Below, in pieces: positions 1 through 15,100 of a DNA stretch of 64,000 bases. Source of the DNA: Apoda limacodes. Taxonomy: Eukaryota > Arthropoda > Insecta > Lepidoptera > Limacodidae. Made by a program: the position numbers and the translations under genes. The stretch is taken from the NCBI GenBank assembly GCA_946406115.1, contig OX291547.1, positions 9,305,001 through 9,369,000 of the forward strand, written 5' to 3'. Under the pieces are notes generated by a model that saw only the letters and a list, made by a program, of their open reading frames with translations, did not search any database and was not told the origin of the DNA. Within the stretch, counting starts at the first letter, position 1; the number at the start of each line of letters is the position of its first letter.

Positions 1-145
1 ATAGACGCTACATTTACCGCATCTTACGCATTTGTAAAGGCTGAACAATTATTTTATTTCAAAAGAATTCCATTTCACCGCAGCAAAATGGAATACTTTT
101 TAAGTCGTTAAGGCAAGTGTTTTTTATCAATATTTAACTTTTCAG

Positions 146-3100
146 AGGCATTGGACAAATCTTCTAAGTATCTGGCCCAACAAGCTGTCGCGGAAGGTGA
201 GTTTGATATAAGTTTCCATTTTCTAATAAGGTGTGAAGAATTCCTTTTCCTGATTTTCCTTAATAATCGGATTTGATTATAAATGCTATCCCATGATTTT
301 TTTCACACATCCAAGAACAGCAACTAAACACTAACAAAAATTTGCACTCAAGCTTAATATACCGCAAACGCATCGCTGAATTTGATTTCGAAAAAAAAAA
401 AGAAAAAATGATATCTACACACCCTCAATATTTTTAAATGAGCTATTTAACGACAATTCACACTATGGAGTAGACGAGAAAAAAAATGCATTCCCATTTT
501 ACGTGTACAGGATATATACCCTAAAAAAAAACGGGTTGCACTCCGGGAGTGCCGGCAGAAGTGAAAACATACTCGCTATTTACTTCCCATCACTTCTTAT
601 CCATATTTATTTATTAAAAAAAATAACTTTTGTTTAAATACTTTTTTGACGTTGTATATTTGACAGCTCAATCTGTCATAGAATTAAAATCCCATATCCA
701 ACCTTCCTGTACTACTCATAATCGCCATAAACTAAAAATAAAAACTAACCTAATGTAAATAAAGGTCACGTGTCCTAACGCGAGTGACATATTACGAATT
801 TTCGATCATGACACGTGACCTGACGCGAGTTTAACAGTTTTTACCCATCACAAAAAAAGTGCACAGCACCGCTAAAGAAGTTTTCACTTCAAAAAACGGG
901 TTGCACTCCGGGAGTGCCGGCAGAAGTGAAAACATACTTGGTATTTACTTCCCATCACTTCTTATCTATATTTATTTATTAAAAATAATAACTTTTGTTT
1001 ATTTTCCTTTTTTGACGTTGTATATTTGACAGCTCAATCTGTCATAGAATTAAAATCCCATATCCAACCTCCCTGTACTACTCATAATCGCCATATACTA
1101 AAAATAAAAACTAACCTAATGTAAATAAAGGTCCCGTGTCCTAACGCGAGTGACATCTTACGAATTTTCGATCAGGACACGTGACCTGACGCGAGTTTAA
1201 CTTTTTTTACCCATCACAAAAAAAGTGCACAGCGCCGCTAAAGAAGTTTTCACTTCAAAAATTTTTCTAATTTTATTTAACCAATTTATCGGCCTATTTA
1301 ATATGTTAACCCATGCCAAATTACAGCTTTCTAGTACTAATGGTCTCTAAGCTAAGCTGCGGACAGACAGACTGGCAGACGGACATGGCGAAACTATAAG
1401 AGGAACTCTACAACTTGACTACGAAACCCTTATAAAAAGAAGATATTGCTAAGTTTGCAAAAGAAGCAATAGTGCCGTCATTTATTAAATATTTGTTTTA
1501 TTTTTATTTTATTATTTAATTTTAAAGTGAATATATAACTTAATATTCTGTGAATATTTCAAGCGTCTATCTGTTGCCGTTATCAATATAGAGTAAAAAC
1601 AAGCAAAAACATCATGGTTGTTGTATGGGAGCCCCCGTATATATTTATTGTATTGTGTTTTTTAGTATTTGTTGTTATAGCGGCAACAGGTTATATCACG
1701 GTTCAATAGGATCCAGCCTAGTGATAGATCGGTCGGTGAGACAGCGTAGTCTTAGTAACAGGCTCCCGTTTAGTAGCCTTAGGGTACGGAACCCTAAAAA
1801 GCTATTTAATTTAACTTTATTTGCCGACAGCGGAAAGGGGAAAAGCGTTTGACATTCTGATAAAGGAATTAGTGGCCCATGGTGCAAAACCCTTCACGCC
1901 CGAGTTCCCAATTCTAAAGACGAAATTCTCTGCTGCTCACGCGTTAGTAAATTACAAGTATATTATTGTTATTGTTTCATTTTAACATTTAAGGCATTTA
2001 AATGAAAATAATATATTTCAGATTAAATATTGCTCAAGGCCTAACGGTAAAAAATCCAAATCCAAAAACTGCGCCGGTATTCAAGTCGGCTTTAAAGGAA
2101 ATTGCTAATGGTGTTACTCCGCCAGACATGGAGGATGAAATGGATGGTAACGTTTTTGGTTTTATAATAGGTGTACTATAATATTCAAACAACACTGACT
2201 TTATTCTAAGAAAGAAATACCTTCTCAGAAATTTTAGACATTTGTAACTGTTCATCAAGCGCTTATCTCTAAATAAGGTTAGGGTGTAGAATAATAATAA
2301 TAATAAATAAATATTTTTGGACATTACACACAGCGCCGTCTGGCCCCAAAGTAAGCAGAGCTTGTGTTATGGGTGTCAGACAACGGCTACAGATACATTT
2401 ATGTTACTTTTTTTGTAAATACATATTAAACATAAATACACCCAGACTCAAGACAAACACAAATGTTATTTATCACATAAATGTTTGTCCAATGCGGGAA
2501 TCGAACCCACACCCTCTGCGCAGCAGTCGGCAACACTACCAACTAGGCTGCGAGGAAGTCATGAATGTTCTTATTATAAAAATGAAAGAAAACAACTGTC
2601 AAAAACGTGTACATAGACGTCAACCGTGACATAATCTGTATGCATTATCAAAGGAAGCGTTCTCCCCTGGACATATACTATTATCTGTGGCATCCTCTTT
2701 TCCATAACACTTTTGTCTAATGTGGCACACGCATACTTAAGTATCTGCAAAGTTTGAACAAGTGAATGAGCTATATTCAGGATCATTGCAAAAAACCGAG
2801 TTTGATTTAGGACAAATCAAAATATGAGCTGTGATTGGGTGGGATAAGTTACTATTTGCAACATCTTTTTTTGATTTGTCAATACCTAGATGGCTTCTTC
2901 GTAAAGAACTATAGAGTAAGAAAAGTAAGGCGACATTGACAAGGGTAACATTTATTTAGGAGAAGTAATTTAATTATAAATTAGCATAAAATTGGAAGCT
3001 CGTTGCCCAGAAACATTCTTTTTTCGGAAACGATATCCGAAACTTAGCATCATCGGGTAAAAGCAGTCATGGGTTGGGGGATAAGGGATAGGTTACTAGT

Positions 3101-6100
3101 CGCATATTTTCTGAGCTCTGCTGTATTTCGGAGGGCACAATAGGCTTTCGGTCCTGGCTGTTTTTATATAAGAGTAGTAGAAGCTAAGTCAGAGACCTCA
3201 GGGCTGTAGCTAGAGTTGAATCTAAGGTAGGGCAGCGGTGGTTTCATGCACGGGTACGGCGCAAGTATTTTTTCTATCTTTCATTATTTAACATGCTTGT
3301 GAGCGTGAGTAATTAAGGTAGAAGGTAATTGGGTGAATTTATAGTACGGGAAAACAATTAATATATATTATACGTTTATGGAACTTTTAAGGTAGGGCAT
3401 TAGTATTTCAAGGTAGGATATTGCCCCACAATACATTAGCTACGGCCCTGAGAGACCTTAAGGGCGGATTAAAAAAAATCTGAAAGTCGAGCAACCGCTA
3501 GCTCCAGAACGTCTACCAATTAGTACTGGACTAGTGCGGTAGACTATGGCCTAAGGCTCCGTAAGAAAAGGCCTGTACTCCTGTAGTGGGGACAGACAAC
3601 GACGGAAACAACACATTGGTTTACATTAAGAGTCGGTTTTCTTCCTTGATAAAATAATGTTGAAAAGCTATAAACACTATAGGACGATTTGACTACAAAA
3701 GAAGCCGATCATAAATCAGGAATGTGGTCATTAGCCAATAAGCACTTCTGTTAGTTTACAAAGTTCATACCAGCCAATCAGCGCTCACAATTTGGTAAAC
3801 GTGAGCAGTTATTCGCGATAATCCAAAAATGTGCTCGGATTTTTGCAATAACCCTAAAAATACCTCTGAATATTACAAAACTCATTCTTATTTTCCAATC
3901 ATCCGGCCGTTTGCAAACTTCCTAGGATTTTCACAATGATCAATTTTTTCGATTATCCTACGACACATATATTTTTTTTTCTTTCAGAGGTCGTTGATCG
4001 GTGTAGTAATTATTTGTCTGCATTTCTGCGAGACAGAGGTAAAAGTTAACTTATGGAAATTAGACTTCTATTACTTACTTAATGTTTATAACATAACACT
4101 CAGTAGACAAACTACTTGAACAAAATTAACTTGAATTACAGAAAAAGCAATGCAGTTATTGCTTAAAATGATGAAGGCCAATGAAAACAAGAACTTAGCA
4201 AAAAGGAACGATTATGAAATGGACTATGGGACCGGTGCAACAATGTAAGAATCTTATATTCACTGTTAAATTTAGAAATTTTTTGAACTGGTTTTGAACA
4301 AAGTTAAATATGCGGAAGTTGTATTTATTCTATAATGAAGGCCGTTTCCAGAATTTATTTCGGAGCGCGTTTGAGCTCTAAAATTTTACAGGTATAATCC
4401 CCAAAGTCTGGACTAAAATATTTTATTTTAAAAATCTCTAAATCTTATTTGGGATTGGGAGCAGAGATCTGCTTGACCATGGTGCCTTATTGTTATACAT
4501 TTAATATATACTTCTAAATAATTACAATTTGATTAATATATACTTATAAATATTTTGATTACCAGAACTGAAACCACTCCAACGTTAACACCGTTCCTGC
4601 CAGTAAAAGATGTAGCCGATGAAATAAATATTAAATTGACTGCCGACATGCAGTCGATCACGCCTCCTGATCTCGATAAGCCTATGAAATGTACGTATCC
4701 CAAAATCAAAATATCGTTGTATTGAAATTGCCTACTTCACAGTATGAACCTTTACCCATCAGTGACTGATTGCTTTGCATACTGTGAACCTTTACCCATA
4801 AGTGACCGATTGCTTTGTATGTGTAACCAATCAAAATGTGTGTAATGAATAACTAATTAATCACCAGAGACCACTAATAGTGTCAACAGAAAATTTATCT
4901 TTGATATGCAGTAGAAACAACAAAGGCGACAGCACAGAACCTTGCGGAACACCAATATTAATATCCATACCATAAGGCTGGGTTGCAACAAGTAACTTTG
5001 ACGTTAACCAGTCGCCAAAAATGGGAGATTACATACCTATACACGCCTTATGCGTCGGCCAAAAATAAAAGCTAGCTACCCATTTGCAACCTTAATTTTA
5101 TTATTTTGTATAACAGTAAGTTATACAGTATGTTATTTTATTTTAAAAATGATTCAATTAACTATTTCAGCGCTGGTGCACGACGTGGCAAGTTATTTAT
5201 CACAACCTGTTGCCGGGAGAAGTAATATTATTTTCTTCTTTTTTGCAATAGATATTGTTGTAAATATTAACTCTATCAATTTGACACAACTGTTTCTTTT
5301 AATAGGTGGAGTCGCAGGAAAACGATATCCTTTAGAATTCCTTTCATCGGTAATGACCTCTTTAGGAGAAAAACCGTTATACAAACATAAAACTTATGGT
5401 CAAACATATAGCCAGGCTGGCGAGATGTGAGTTGACTTTTGACCGTTTTCTGTTAAATAACTAGTAAAATCCGTTTACTTTATTTTTCTTTCTTGTTCAT
5501 AACTAGGTTAAAATATGCTGGACCTTTAGAATCTGAGCCAAGGTCGGAAAATTTGGGCCATGAAATCAAAGCTGAGATGAAACGCGGTGTTGGATTAAGT
5601 CTTGCTCCTACTGTAGCCAGCGATTTACAAGGTAATAAAAGGATTGTTACTAATACTAATAATACTATTAACTAACAATTAAATAAATTAACCATAACAA
5701 TTTAGGCTTTGGCTCCAAGAGTGGCTATGAAGGTGCAGTCCATGCTACAAGGGCTTTTCTAGATAATAAGGGAGGTCAAGTGTTACTAAAAGTGGATAAT
5801 AAAAACGCTTTTAATACTGTTAATAGGGCAACCATGCTGATAGAAATAAAAGCCATCACGGGACGCCTGGCAGATGTGAAACATTGAAATTATTTTTGTT
5901 TTATTTTTTCACATTAAAACAATAAAACATGTCATATATTTATAATAAATATAATGATATATATAAATATAATAATACGTAATAAAATTGTTTATCACTA
6001 AAATTAATAATAAGTAAAGATAACACACTTATCTAGTTAATAATTAGCTCATTAATAAAATAATTTACTACATATAGACTGTAAACATAGCGTAGCGACG

Positions 6101-9100
6101 CGTCGCCACGGCATGCATCGGAACGCTTAACATCCTGTTTACCCGCGGCTATTGATGTTTCACATCAAAAACCAAATACCTTTGATATACAATTTTCTCT
6201 GGTAGTGTTACAATAACGTACCACGACTAAATTTTTATTTAAAAACAACCTTATTTTTTCTGCAAATGACTGTCAACAATGCGATCCTCTGAGACTGGCT
6301 ACTTTCAGTCTTACCATTCATCCCATAGTTAAAACTCTGCAATCAAAATTTAAACTTTGATATTTAGATGATGGGACCCTAGGCGAAAATGTTTGCACAG
6401 TTTTGGATGATTTAATTAACTTGAGAAGTCAATTGCTTAAAATTGGTCTGTATATCTGTCCTAATTAAAAAAAAAACCATTGAAAAATTCAAAGACGGCA
6501 CATGACAATAAAATAGTTAATAAAAGTACACTTAAAGTACAAGTTCTAGGGTCCCTGTTCTTCAAGATTCATCACAAAATTTCATAGCAGAAAAAGCCCG
6601 TAAATTTAATTCTTTTTCAGAAAATTTACAAAAGATAAACGCGCATATGGCTTAAAAATATAATTTGTCACTGTATGTTTATTTCAAATTTCACATATTT
6701 TCTCCGATGGTGCCCGCTTTGGAAACATTCAAATTTACTAGAATATTTAGACACTGTTATCAAAAAAACATACTTCGATTTCAAACATAAACTTTGATGA
6801 TAGAGCTTGGCTTTAAGGGAAAAATCGTATATCATTACGAGCTTTTTTAGGATATATTTATAGTATTTACCTTTAGCAAGCAAAATTATTTCTAAATCTA
6901 TGGATGTTTTTGAAGTGTCGCACTAAACTGAAGCTCGTAATGACTGCGCAATAGCCTGTCCAATTACTCCACCTTATACTCACAAAACCTGTGGGATGGG
7001 CCGCTCTGTGAACTGATACGGAATAATCTAATTGAAACGTCATCTAGTTCTTCAGAGCGCGCGCATTTCTTGGTTGTGAATCAGGTCCTTGGTTGATTGC
7101 CATCTCATAGGATTGGAACTCTTATGGATAACGCCACATTTCGTATAGCTGTTTCTTATAGGTTAGGAGCGCTTTGTACAGTTCCTTATAGCTGCCAATA
7201 CGGTAGCATAGTTGATAATTTGGGCACTATGCACTATCATGCCAGATAAGCGTAGGCCGTATAGTCTGCCATGCAGTCATTAATGACATTATCCGTAATT
7301 TTTTCGTTAGGGCTGGATTGCCAGCAATTATTAGCTGGATTAGCAATTCTGGAACCAACAGGGATTGCACGTAACGATGAAAATGATGCTGGTACCTTCG
7401 AGAATGGGACAACCTTTAGTATGAAATGCTACATGAATTGATACATTGGCACCGTCTCATCTTCCAACTACCAATACAAAAGCAGGATCTGGGGCTGACT
7501 TGGCGGACTATAAAATAGCTTAAATATGCAATCACGAAGTGATACCTACATATTTGAGGCTTTCGAGTGGAGACCGTGGGTTCGTGGGGCATGGGCATTA
7601 TACCCTTTCGTCTGTTTAGGACCACGATTGAAAATGTCCACAATAACACCCTATATTATTTACTGAAATAGAATATGTCCAATTGTTTTCTAGATTTACA
7701 ACATGATGCTTCAATGCACTTGGCAAAAGTAGGAGCTGCAAAAGGTATGTCACAGAAACATAGGTAACTAACATATTTTTGTATTTTTTTAATTGGTTTG
7801 TATATTTGTTTATTACAAACACCAAACGTCACAAGTGCATAAAAAAAAATTAATTAGATTAATAACAAAATATTTATGAAGGCTTGATAATTCTCTTAAT
7901 ATAGAATAGCTAAATATCAGAATTATCTCAATTAATTTTGACATTTTTTGTTTAACCAAATGAATATTGTATTGTTTATATCTAAAAATTGCTACATATT
8001 ATTTTTTTATTTGAAGAACTTTTAGAGCAGCAGCAACTTAAAATTGATTTTATCGCTAAATTTACGGCTTAGTGAATAAATTAGCTACCTAGTAAATAAT
8101 TTATTCATGTGGTTATACTATCTACCAGAAACCAATATAATCGATAAAAATAAACGTAGTGCATTTTCTGAAATCATTTAATATGTAATCAGGAGCTGCC
8201 TTAGATCATTTGGTAAGTTCGATGAAGCAGCAGGGGAGCGCTCCACTGGGGGTACTCCAAGGGTATGAGCAGACGCATCATGATGGAGCAAGAAGGTTTG
8301 TCTTTTAATACTTTAATTTAATGATTATCATATAGATAGGTACCTATATAAGCCTCCCACACTATAACAAATAGTCTATATGACGAGGAACATATATCAA
8401 TTTCTCGATTAGGCAGTGATATATGTCCGAATAGCTAAGACATGTACCACAAAACTTAATTTAAATATATTCCTACAAACATTTTTTTGTTGAATCATGA
8501 TTCTGCCATTTTTCCATCAGTGTAGCGCCTGGGGTTAAAAAAAGCATGAAAAACCCTAATTTTAGTTACAGTGAATGAAATTTAAAAATTCAAAATGGAA
8601 TGTTTGGCTAATAATATGTTTAATAAAATAAAGCTTATGGTCAATTTAAATATTGTGATCTTGATTCAAAAAAACAGTTAATAATTGCAATAATTCGAAT
8701 AGTAAAGTATATGTTTAGTCTGTGGATTAGTTTTGTTTATCAAAATTAACAGTAGGTCGCTTTCAGTTCTTCAGTTTTTGTACTTTTTTGAAGAAATTAT
8801 TTTGATTAAATTATTTAATCTTACTTTTTATTTAAATGTGCTTTAGTTTTGCAGAAAGTAAAAATTTATGCGGAGGACAAGATTTATAATCAAACGTTCA
8901 AATATTTTGAGACAAACCCATATTCTCTTCAATTTATATTTTAGGTTGGAGTTAGCAACATCTCTGAAAAATGAGAAGGTAGATAAAAACACTTACGAAG
9001 CAGTTAAAAGAAAACTGACACACGCTGTAGAGAAAAATCCAGCCCCTGAACATTTGCGAGTTATGCCAGGTGTGTAAAAAGCGTGTTTTGTTTGCATGTT

Positions 9101-12100
9101 GAATGCATTCAATGACATTATCCAGCCGAGCCAAGTCACAGCTATAGCGAACTTGGCTCATCTCTATAATTGGTGTATTAACATGCTTATGTTCCTACAT
9201 CATACCTACTACCGACTGCTGAATAGAGGGTTGTGGGTTCGATTCCCGCACAAGACAAACATTTGTTATTTGTGTTTGTCTTGAGACTGGGTGTTGTCTA
9301 TGTTTAATATGTATGTATTTACAAAAAAAAATATATATGTACCTATATGTATTTGTATCCGTTGTCTGGTATCCATAGCACAAGCTTTGCTTAGTTTAGG
9401 CCAGACGGCGCTGTGTGTAATGTCCAAAAATATTTATTTATTTATTTAAATTATTTCAGAAATTATTGAAGATGCGTCTAAATATTTAGCAGAATCCTCA
9501 CCGTCAAGTAAGTTTTTTTTGTAAGATCTATTTGTTTTCGTCCTAATGACGGGTAAAGTAAAACGTAACTCGTGTTATATAACCTTAGATAAATACCTCA
9601 AATATGTAAGGCACATGGACATGACGTCTATCTTAGGAAGGCCTAAATGACAGCTAATGAGAATGAGAGTCATAAAAATAGGAATAGGTTCTAAAACTTT
9701 AAATTAAACTAAATAAACACTAGGTATCACACAAACGAAATACTAAATTAGTCGCTACCGCAATACTAAGATTTAAGCGTAATGCGAGGAAAAATGCTTT
9801 TTATTAGAATAAAAGCCACAAAAAAAAATCGTTATTTTACGCAAAGAAAACGGACTTGACAACTGACAACTATAGCGTTATCAGCAAACGCTACGTTCGT
9901 CTTGTGGCGCGTTGAAGATAGCAACGGGTGGGACGAAACACTATTATAAGTACGAAAACTTAGCACAGTTTTAATGCTTGTAAAGTGTTTCTGTTGGTTA
10001 TATAATAGTGAAGCACTGTGTGTAATTACTTAGGATATTTATTATTTACTTATTTATTTTTTAATTATTGTTTAAAAGCGCCAGCGGACAAACGTCGTGT
10101 ATTAGCTCAATTGATGGCACGAAAAGGTGAAACTATGTTAGATGAAGCGAGTATGTACAAGGTAACATACGAACAAGGCGGAGAAATGTATGTACCATTA
10201 TGACTTTTGATTATTTGACCTATATTTTTAATCATCTTAATATTTATTTGTGACATGAAGTACAGTTGACAAATAGGTACATATAAATGGCTGACTGATT
10301 GACAATGTACGCAAAGCCTAAACGTGTAGTAAACCAGAAGCGATAGAAACGTAGAATCTTTAAGACCTACTGTAACACATTACATATATATAAATATTGA
10401 CATTTCATAATTTAGACTAATGATGATCCATAGTAGGGGTTCCCAAAGTGTTTTTTATCACGCACCCTACGACCAAAAATGAAAATGCTTAAGCACGCAA
10501 ATTCTTATACAGTGTAGCCGCCGCAGCCCCAAAAAATATATGCACAACTTGGCCTATAAGTTTTATTTTTAATTTTGTTGTCTAGAGTTACTTAACTTTT
10601 ATTAGTAAGACCTGTTTAGCAGAATATGATTAAAAACATTAAGTAATAATTTTTTACAGATATTGTTGTAACAAACTAGTATTAATAAAGTAATTTTATT
10701 AAAATATTACAAAACAGACAAAAAAACTATATATTTTTGAAAGCACGGCCTGAACAAATACGTTTTGTTGAGGCAAACCCAACAATTTTTTATAGCCTTT
10801 CAGAGCTTGTTTAAAGGCATTTTTCTGCTGCTGAATTTATGTTATAACAGTCCTAGTTTTTTGTAGATACAGTCCTCACATCTACTATGACAAGGGAAAG
10901 TATATAATTATCGCTATTTGGATTAGTCGTATGTTTCAGGTTTTATTAGTCTACGTCCAAACCTCAATGATTGACATTTTCTTTTCTGGGGTACAACTTG
11001 AGTAATAACTACCATACCATAGCATTGAGAAGCAATTTCATGGCCGACCTCTGTAACCGGGTGGCTTACAAAAGGGACCGGCACGGTCGGAATAAATTCC
11101 TATTATATACAAATATATCATAACGAAGTAATTTATTTCTTGTAGTCCGATTAATCGAACCAACAGAAAACAATATCCTCGTGGACCAATCCATCGGACA
11201 AAGTAGTCGGACTACGTGTCCAGGGTGAATTTATATTTATATCATAGACAAGTTATGAAAAATTACGATTTTTTTTTTTCGAAACATGTGATAATAAATA
11301 ATTGTGATAAACATTATCTACCTATAATATTTGCATTACAGTATAAAGGATGCTCCAGTAGGCGTAGTAACTGCTCATGATGAAACTAAAAAGGAGAAAA
11401 TGTTGCAAAAGATACATGAAGCAGTTCCAGAACCAAAACTTAAAGAACTATTAAAAGGTTTAATATAAAATTTGTGATTATGAAATTTGTTATGATTATG
11501 ACGATTTATAATGGACATTATTACCATGATTAGTCAATTTTTAATTCGATACTGTTACAAGTAGCATGATGCTAAATAAGAAGAGTTGTCACGGGTGTAA
11601 AGGTGACTGTGGGCAAACCTCTTCTATTAACTTTTTTTTATTTTCGTTAGGTCATAAATGACACTACTTTAAGTGAGGAACTCACTTTTAGCTCAGTTTG
11701 ACCTTGACCAATGATGGTAAGAACCCTTACTTACTTGTCTTATTCTCTTAGTGATAACCCAGTGAAAATGGCATAAAGTAATATAAACTGTGTTTCCTTA
11801 AAATAATCTTTGTAAAAAATTCGGATTACAGAAACTATGGAAGAAGGAGCTGCTTATTTAACAGATGCTATCACAGGAAGAGGTAAATTATAATAACTTT
11901 TCTTTATTCATGTCCAACTCATTTCAGATATTGGGACAGGCAGGACTGCGAGTAGTCAAATTACTTCATTCTTAATTTTCATACAGAAATTATCTAATAG
12001 TGTTTAAAAATATTTTATATTATATGATGTATATTTAATGTACCTATTTATATTTTTATTCATAGTTATACTATAGTATATTTGTTATATCTATTGTATT

Positions 12101-15100
12101 GTTGCGTTATGCTATTATTACGGTTACATGTATCGTTTCAAGACTTTTTCGTTTTTTTTTTCTTAGGTTTTTAGAGGAATCTCTTTTAGAGATATACCTA
12201 TTGTACCTAACATTTACTTTTATTTAATGGTTTATAATATATGTGTCTGCAATAAAGTATTGTAATAACTAAGCATGTTAAAAAATTATTATTATCTTAA
12301 CATGATTAGTTATGTCTTAAAAATAATTTTGTAGTCAATAAAAAAAACCTTCATGAAAGGCATAAAATACAATGTTTAAACACTAACCAAACTATGTAGA
12401 CTAGCTTGACAAGAACATCTACATAGGCAGATTTTTTTACCTTTTTATTTTATTTTACAGGAGAAGTAATTGATATTCTTTATAAACAAATGTCGAAAAA
12501 GAAACATGAACAGTTTCTAGATGTCGGTCATTTCAAGAAATCTCATAAAGACGTTGCTGATATGTGAGTAAACAACGCTGATAATGATGACTAAGCCAAC
12601 TAAATAAATATTTTCATTTGAAATATTCATAAGGCTTAGAAATACAAAACCATATGTCAGTCGTAGACTGTCTATCTGTTAACTGCATTTACCGAGGGCA
12701 TTACTCGTGAGTTGGCCACCCTTAAGAAAACCATGGAATGCTTATTCCACAACTTAAACGTTCTATTATTATTATTATATATATATATATATCCATCCCT
12801 TTGTCAAGCATTACCATTTTTGGTAGTTGGCCGGTGCATTAGCGCAGGATAAGGATAATACACATGTAAAGTTATGAATTACGTGCGTGTAGATACGGCA
12901 TCTATATACATTATTTTACTGCTACATAATGTAGTAATATTGTGTGATGTGAATGGCTGAATGTGCGAATGTCAATTGGCTTGTTACTTATTTCTTACAT
13001 ATTTAACTACTTACCAATTTAGTTATCGCAAGTTAGCTAGTTAGCAGCATAGAATTTATCTTTAATTTTAGGTTAGAAGAAGCACCATATTTTGCAAGCG
13101 ATCACCCAGCACCCTTGATCTTAGAAAAAGTAGAGAAACGCATGAAAACCATTGACACCTCTGGAGCTTCAACTCTGGCTAAGCAACATATGGACGGTAA
13201 ACAGTTATTAATATAGTTAATACCTTAAATATCTGTTTTTTACCGTTTATCTATTACGAATTCACCGTGAAAAAATAGCTTTTTTGTGTATGAGAATGAT
13301 AAATATATAATAGGTACTATTAGTTAATTAAATTTTCAGATGCTATTGATATAACTTCAAAATATGTTGCTGCCAAGGCAACAAACGAAAGTAAGTGAGA
13401 TTTTACCAATAACATACATACTCTGGTCCTTTATTTGGCCTCCGTCCACTAGGATCCCCTGCTGAAATCCCCTAGGGGATTCATTTGGAGTTTTTGTCCT
13501 CATAGACCTCCTTACCAATACTAATTCCCTGGGGATTTCATTTGTATATTAAAATCCATCTCTTTACCTTTCACTCTATACTTTTAAGTTGGTGATTTAC
13601 TACTTATTGAACAACTATGAAAAAAAGACAACTTTCATCTTCCCTATCACTGTCTTGCCAAATATTAACCTGGTTTTTAAACACATTTGAGATGCAAAAT
13701 AAGCTTTAAATCTTGAACTAAATAGTTGATCTCATAACTATAGGTGGACTTGACGCAAAGGCATTAGTGGCTCTAGACGTTGATGCCCACGGAGCAGGAA
13801 AAGAAAGTTTATCGTAAGTTTCTTCCATTTATATTGAAATATGGAGTCTTCCACAGTCACCATTTCACAGCATGGTAGCATTTTGTAATTTTGAAAATAG
13901 AACAAAACTGTATAACATTATTATATAAATCATAAATAATAATTATATATGATTATAGGGATAATTTATATCTTCAGAACTACATACTTATTAACTTCAT
14001 TTTAGTCACCAGATGACGACTATTATTATTTGTTATAATATTCATCATTAAAGATTACTAGTATTCAGAACCTTAAAATTTACTTAATTCAGTCATGTGT
14101 ACCTACCAAATATAAAAACCTGTAACGAAACAACGAACTCTTCGTAATCCAGGAAAGAATACGATCATACTAAACAAGGAGGACAAAGAAATATAAGAGA
14201 ATCAAAAGACTTAGATGCGGAAGAAAAGAGTTGTGGGAAAGATCAAGAGTGGCCGTGGTGTAAGTTAAGCGGTATTTTATTCAAGGATGAACAACGTAAA
14301 AAACGAAGAGACTCAACCACTGAAGGTACGTATACCCAAAAATTAGAACTAAATAACAACTTATTTGTTATCACGCTTCAAACTTATTTGTTATTTTGTA
14401 TTTGTTGGACCTTCGTGCCAAGAGTAGTTTTTTTTGGATGAATTACTTTTCCTGTAAAGAAACACCGAGATAAGAAATACAATATGACTGATAGAAAGGC
14501 TAGAGGCCTATTAAACTATATCCACAACTTTTCAATTAATAATGCGTATCCCCTGCTGTAGGATGTTTCTTTGAAGGAGAAGAAGGATCTTTGAATGATG
14601 TTCATTATTTGGTATTTTTCGGGTCTAATACGCGAAAACACATTTTCTTTTTAGTTCCTAACATGCAAGAGACATGTACAAATTATATCATAGTTTTCAA
14701 ATACAAGGAATACCGTCCTCACTTCTTTTTTGGAGTGACTGTAGTCTTAAAAAAGAGCTAGCAGGAAGTCTTATGCTCAACAGTATATGTATAATGGCTG
14801 ACGATAAAATTTACATTCACAAAATAGGTTTTCTAACCAGGATCCGATACTGAACGAGATAGAGCCGAAGATATTCTGCATAAAAAACTCCGCTGTCGAG
14901 GCAAAGTTGTGCTTTACAAAGAATCAAACACCAAACTGACATATGCGCAAGCTGCAGAATGGTAAGTATGATAAGTTATGATATTACTGGCGCACTGTCG
15001 CGGTTTTGTCTGCATCATCATCATTATCAGTCTGTCAGTGTCCGTCCACATCACAGCACCATAATATGTCATCACGGGTATGACGTACTGAATGATAATT

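Larger units (their letters stand above)
146..2146 (+). other. Module 1 of the repeat gene (three exons)
   Basis: Exon a 146-196 (51 bases, ALDKSSKYLAQQAVAE), exon b 1831-1957 (127 bases, starts ERGKAFDILIKELVAHG), exon c 2022-2146 (125 bases, ends GVTPPDMEDEMD). The S-K-Y-L core of exon a and the PPDM motif at the end of exon c recur in later modules. The first intron (197-1830) holds two tandem copies of a 360-bp repeat. Confidence 0.8.

Noticed and set aside
5050..5430. A single 126-codon reading frame
   Set aside because: It spans exons a and b of module 3 plus an 84-base intron that happens to be open.
10425..10600. hAT element starting AGGGGTTCCCAAAG
   Set aside because: No matching inverted end or 8-bp duplication could be found downstream.
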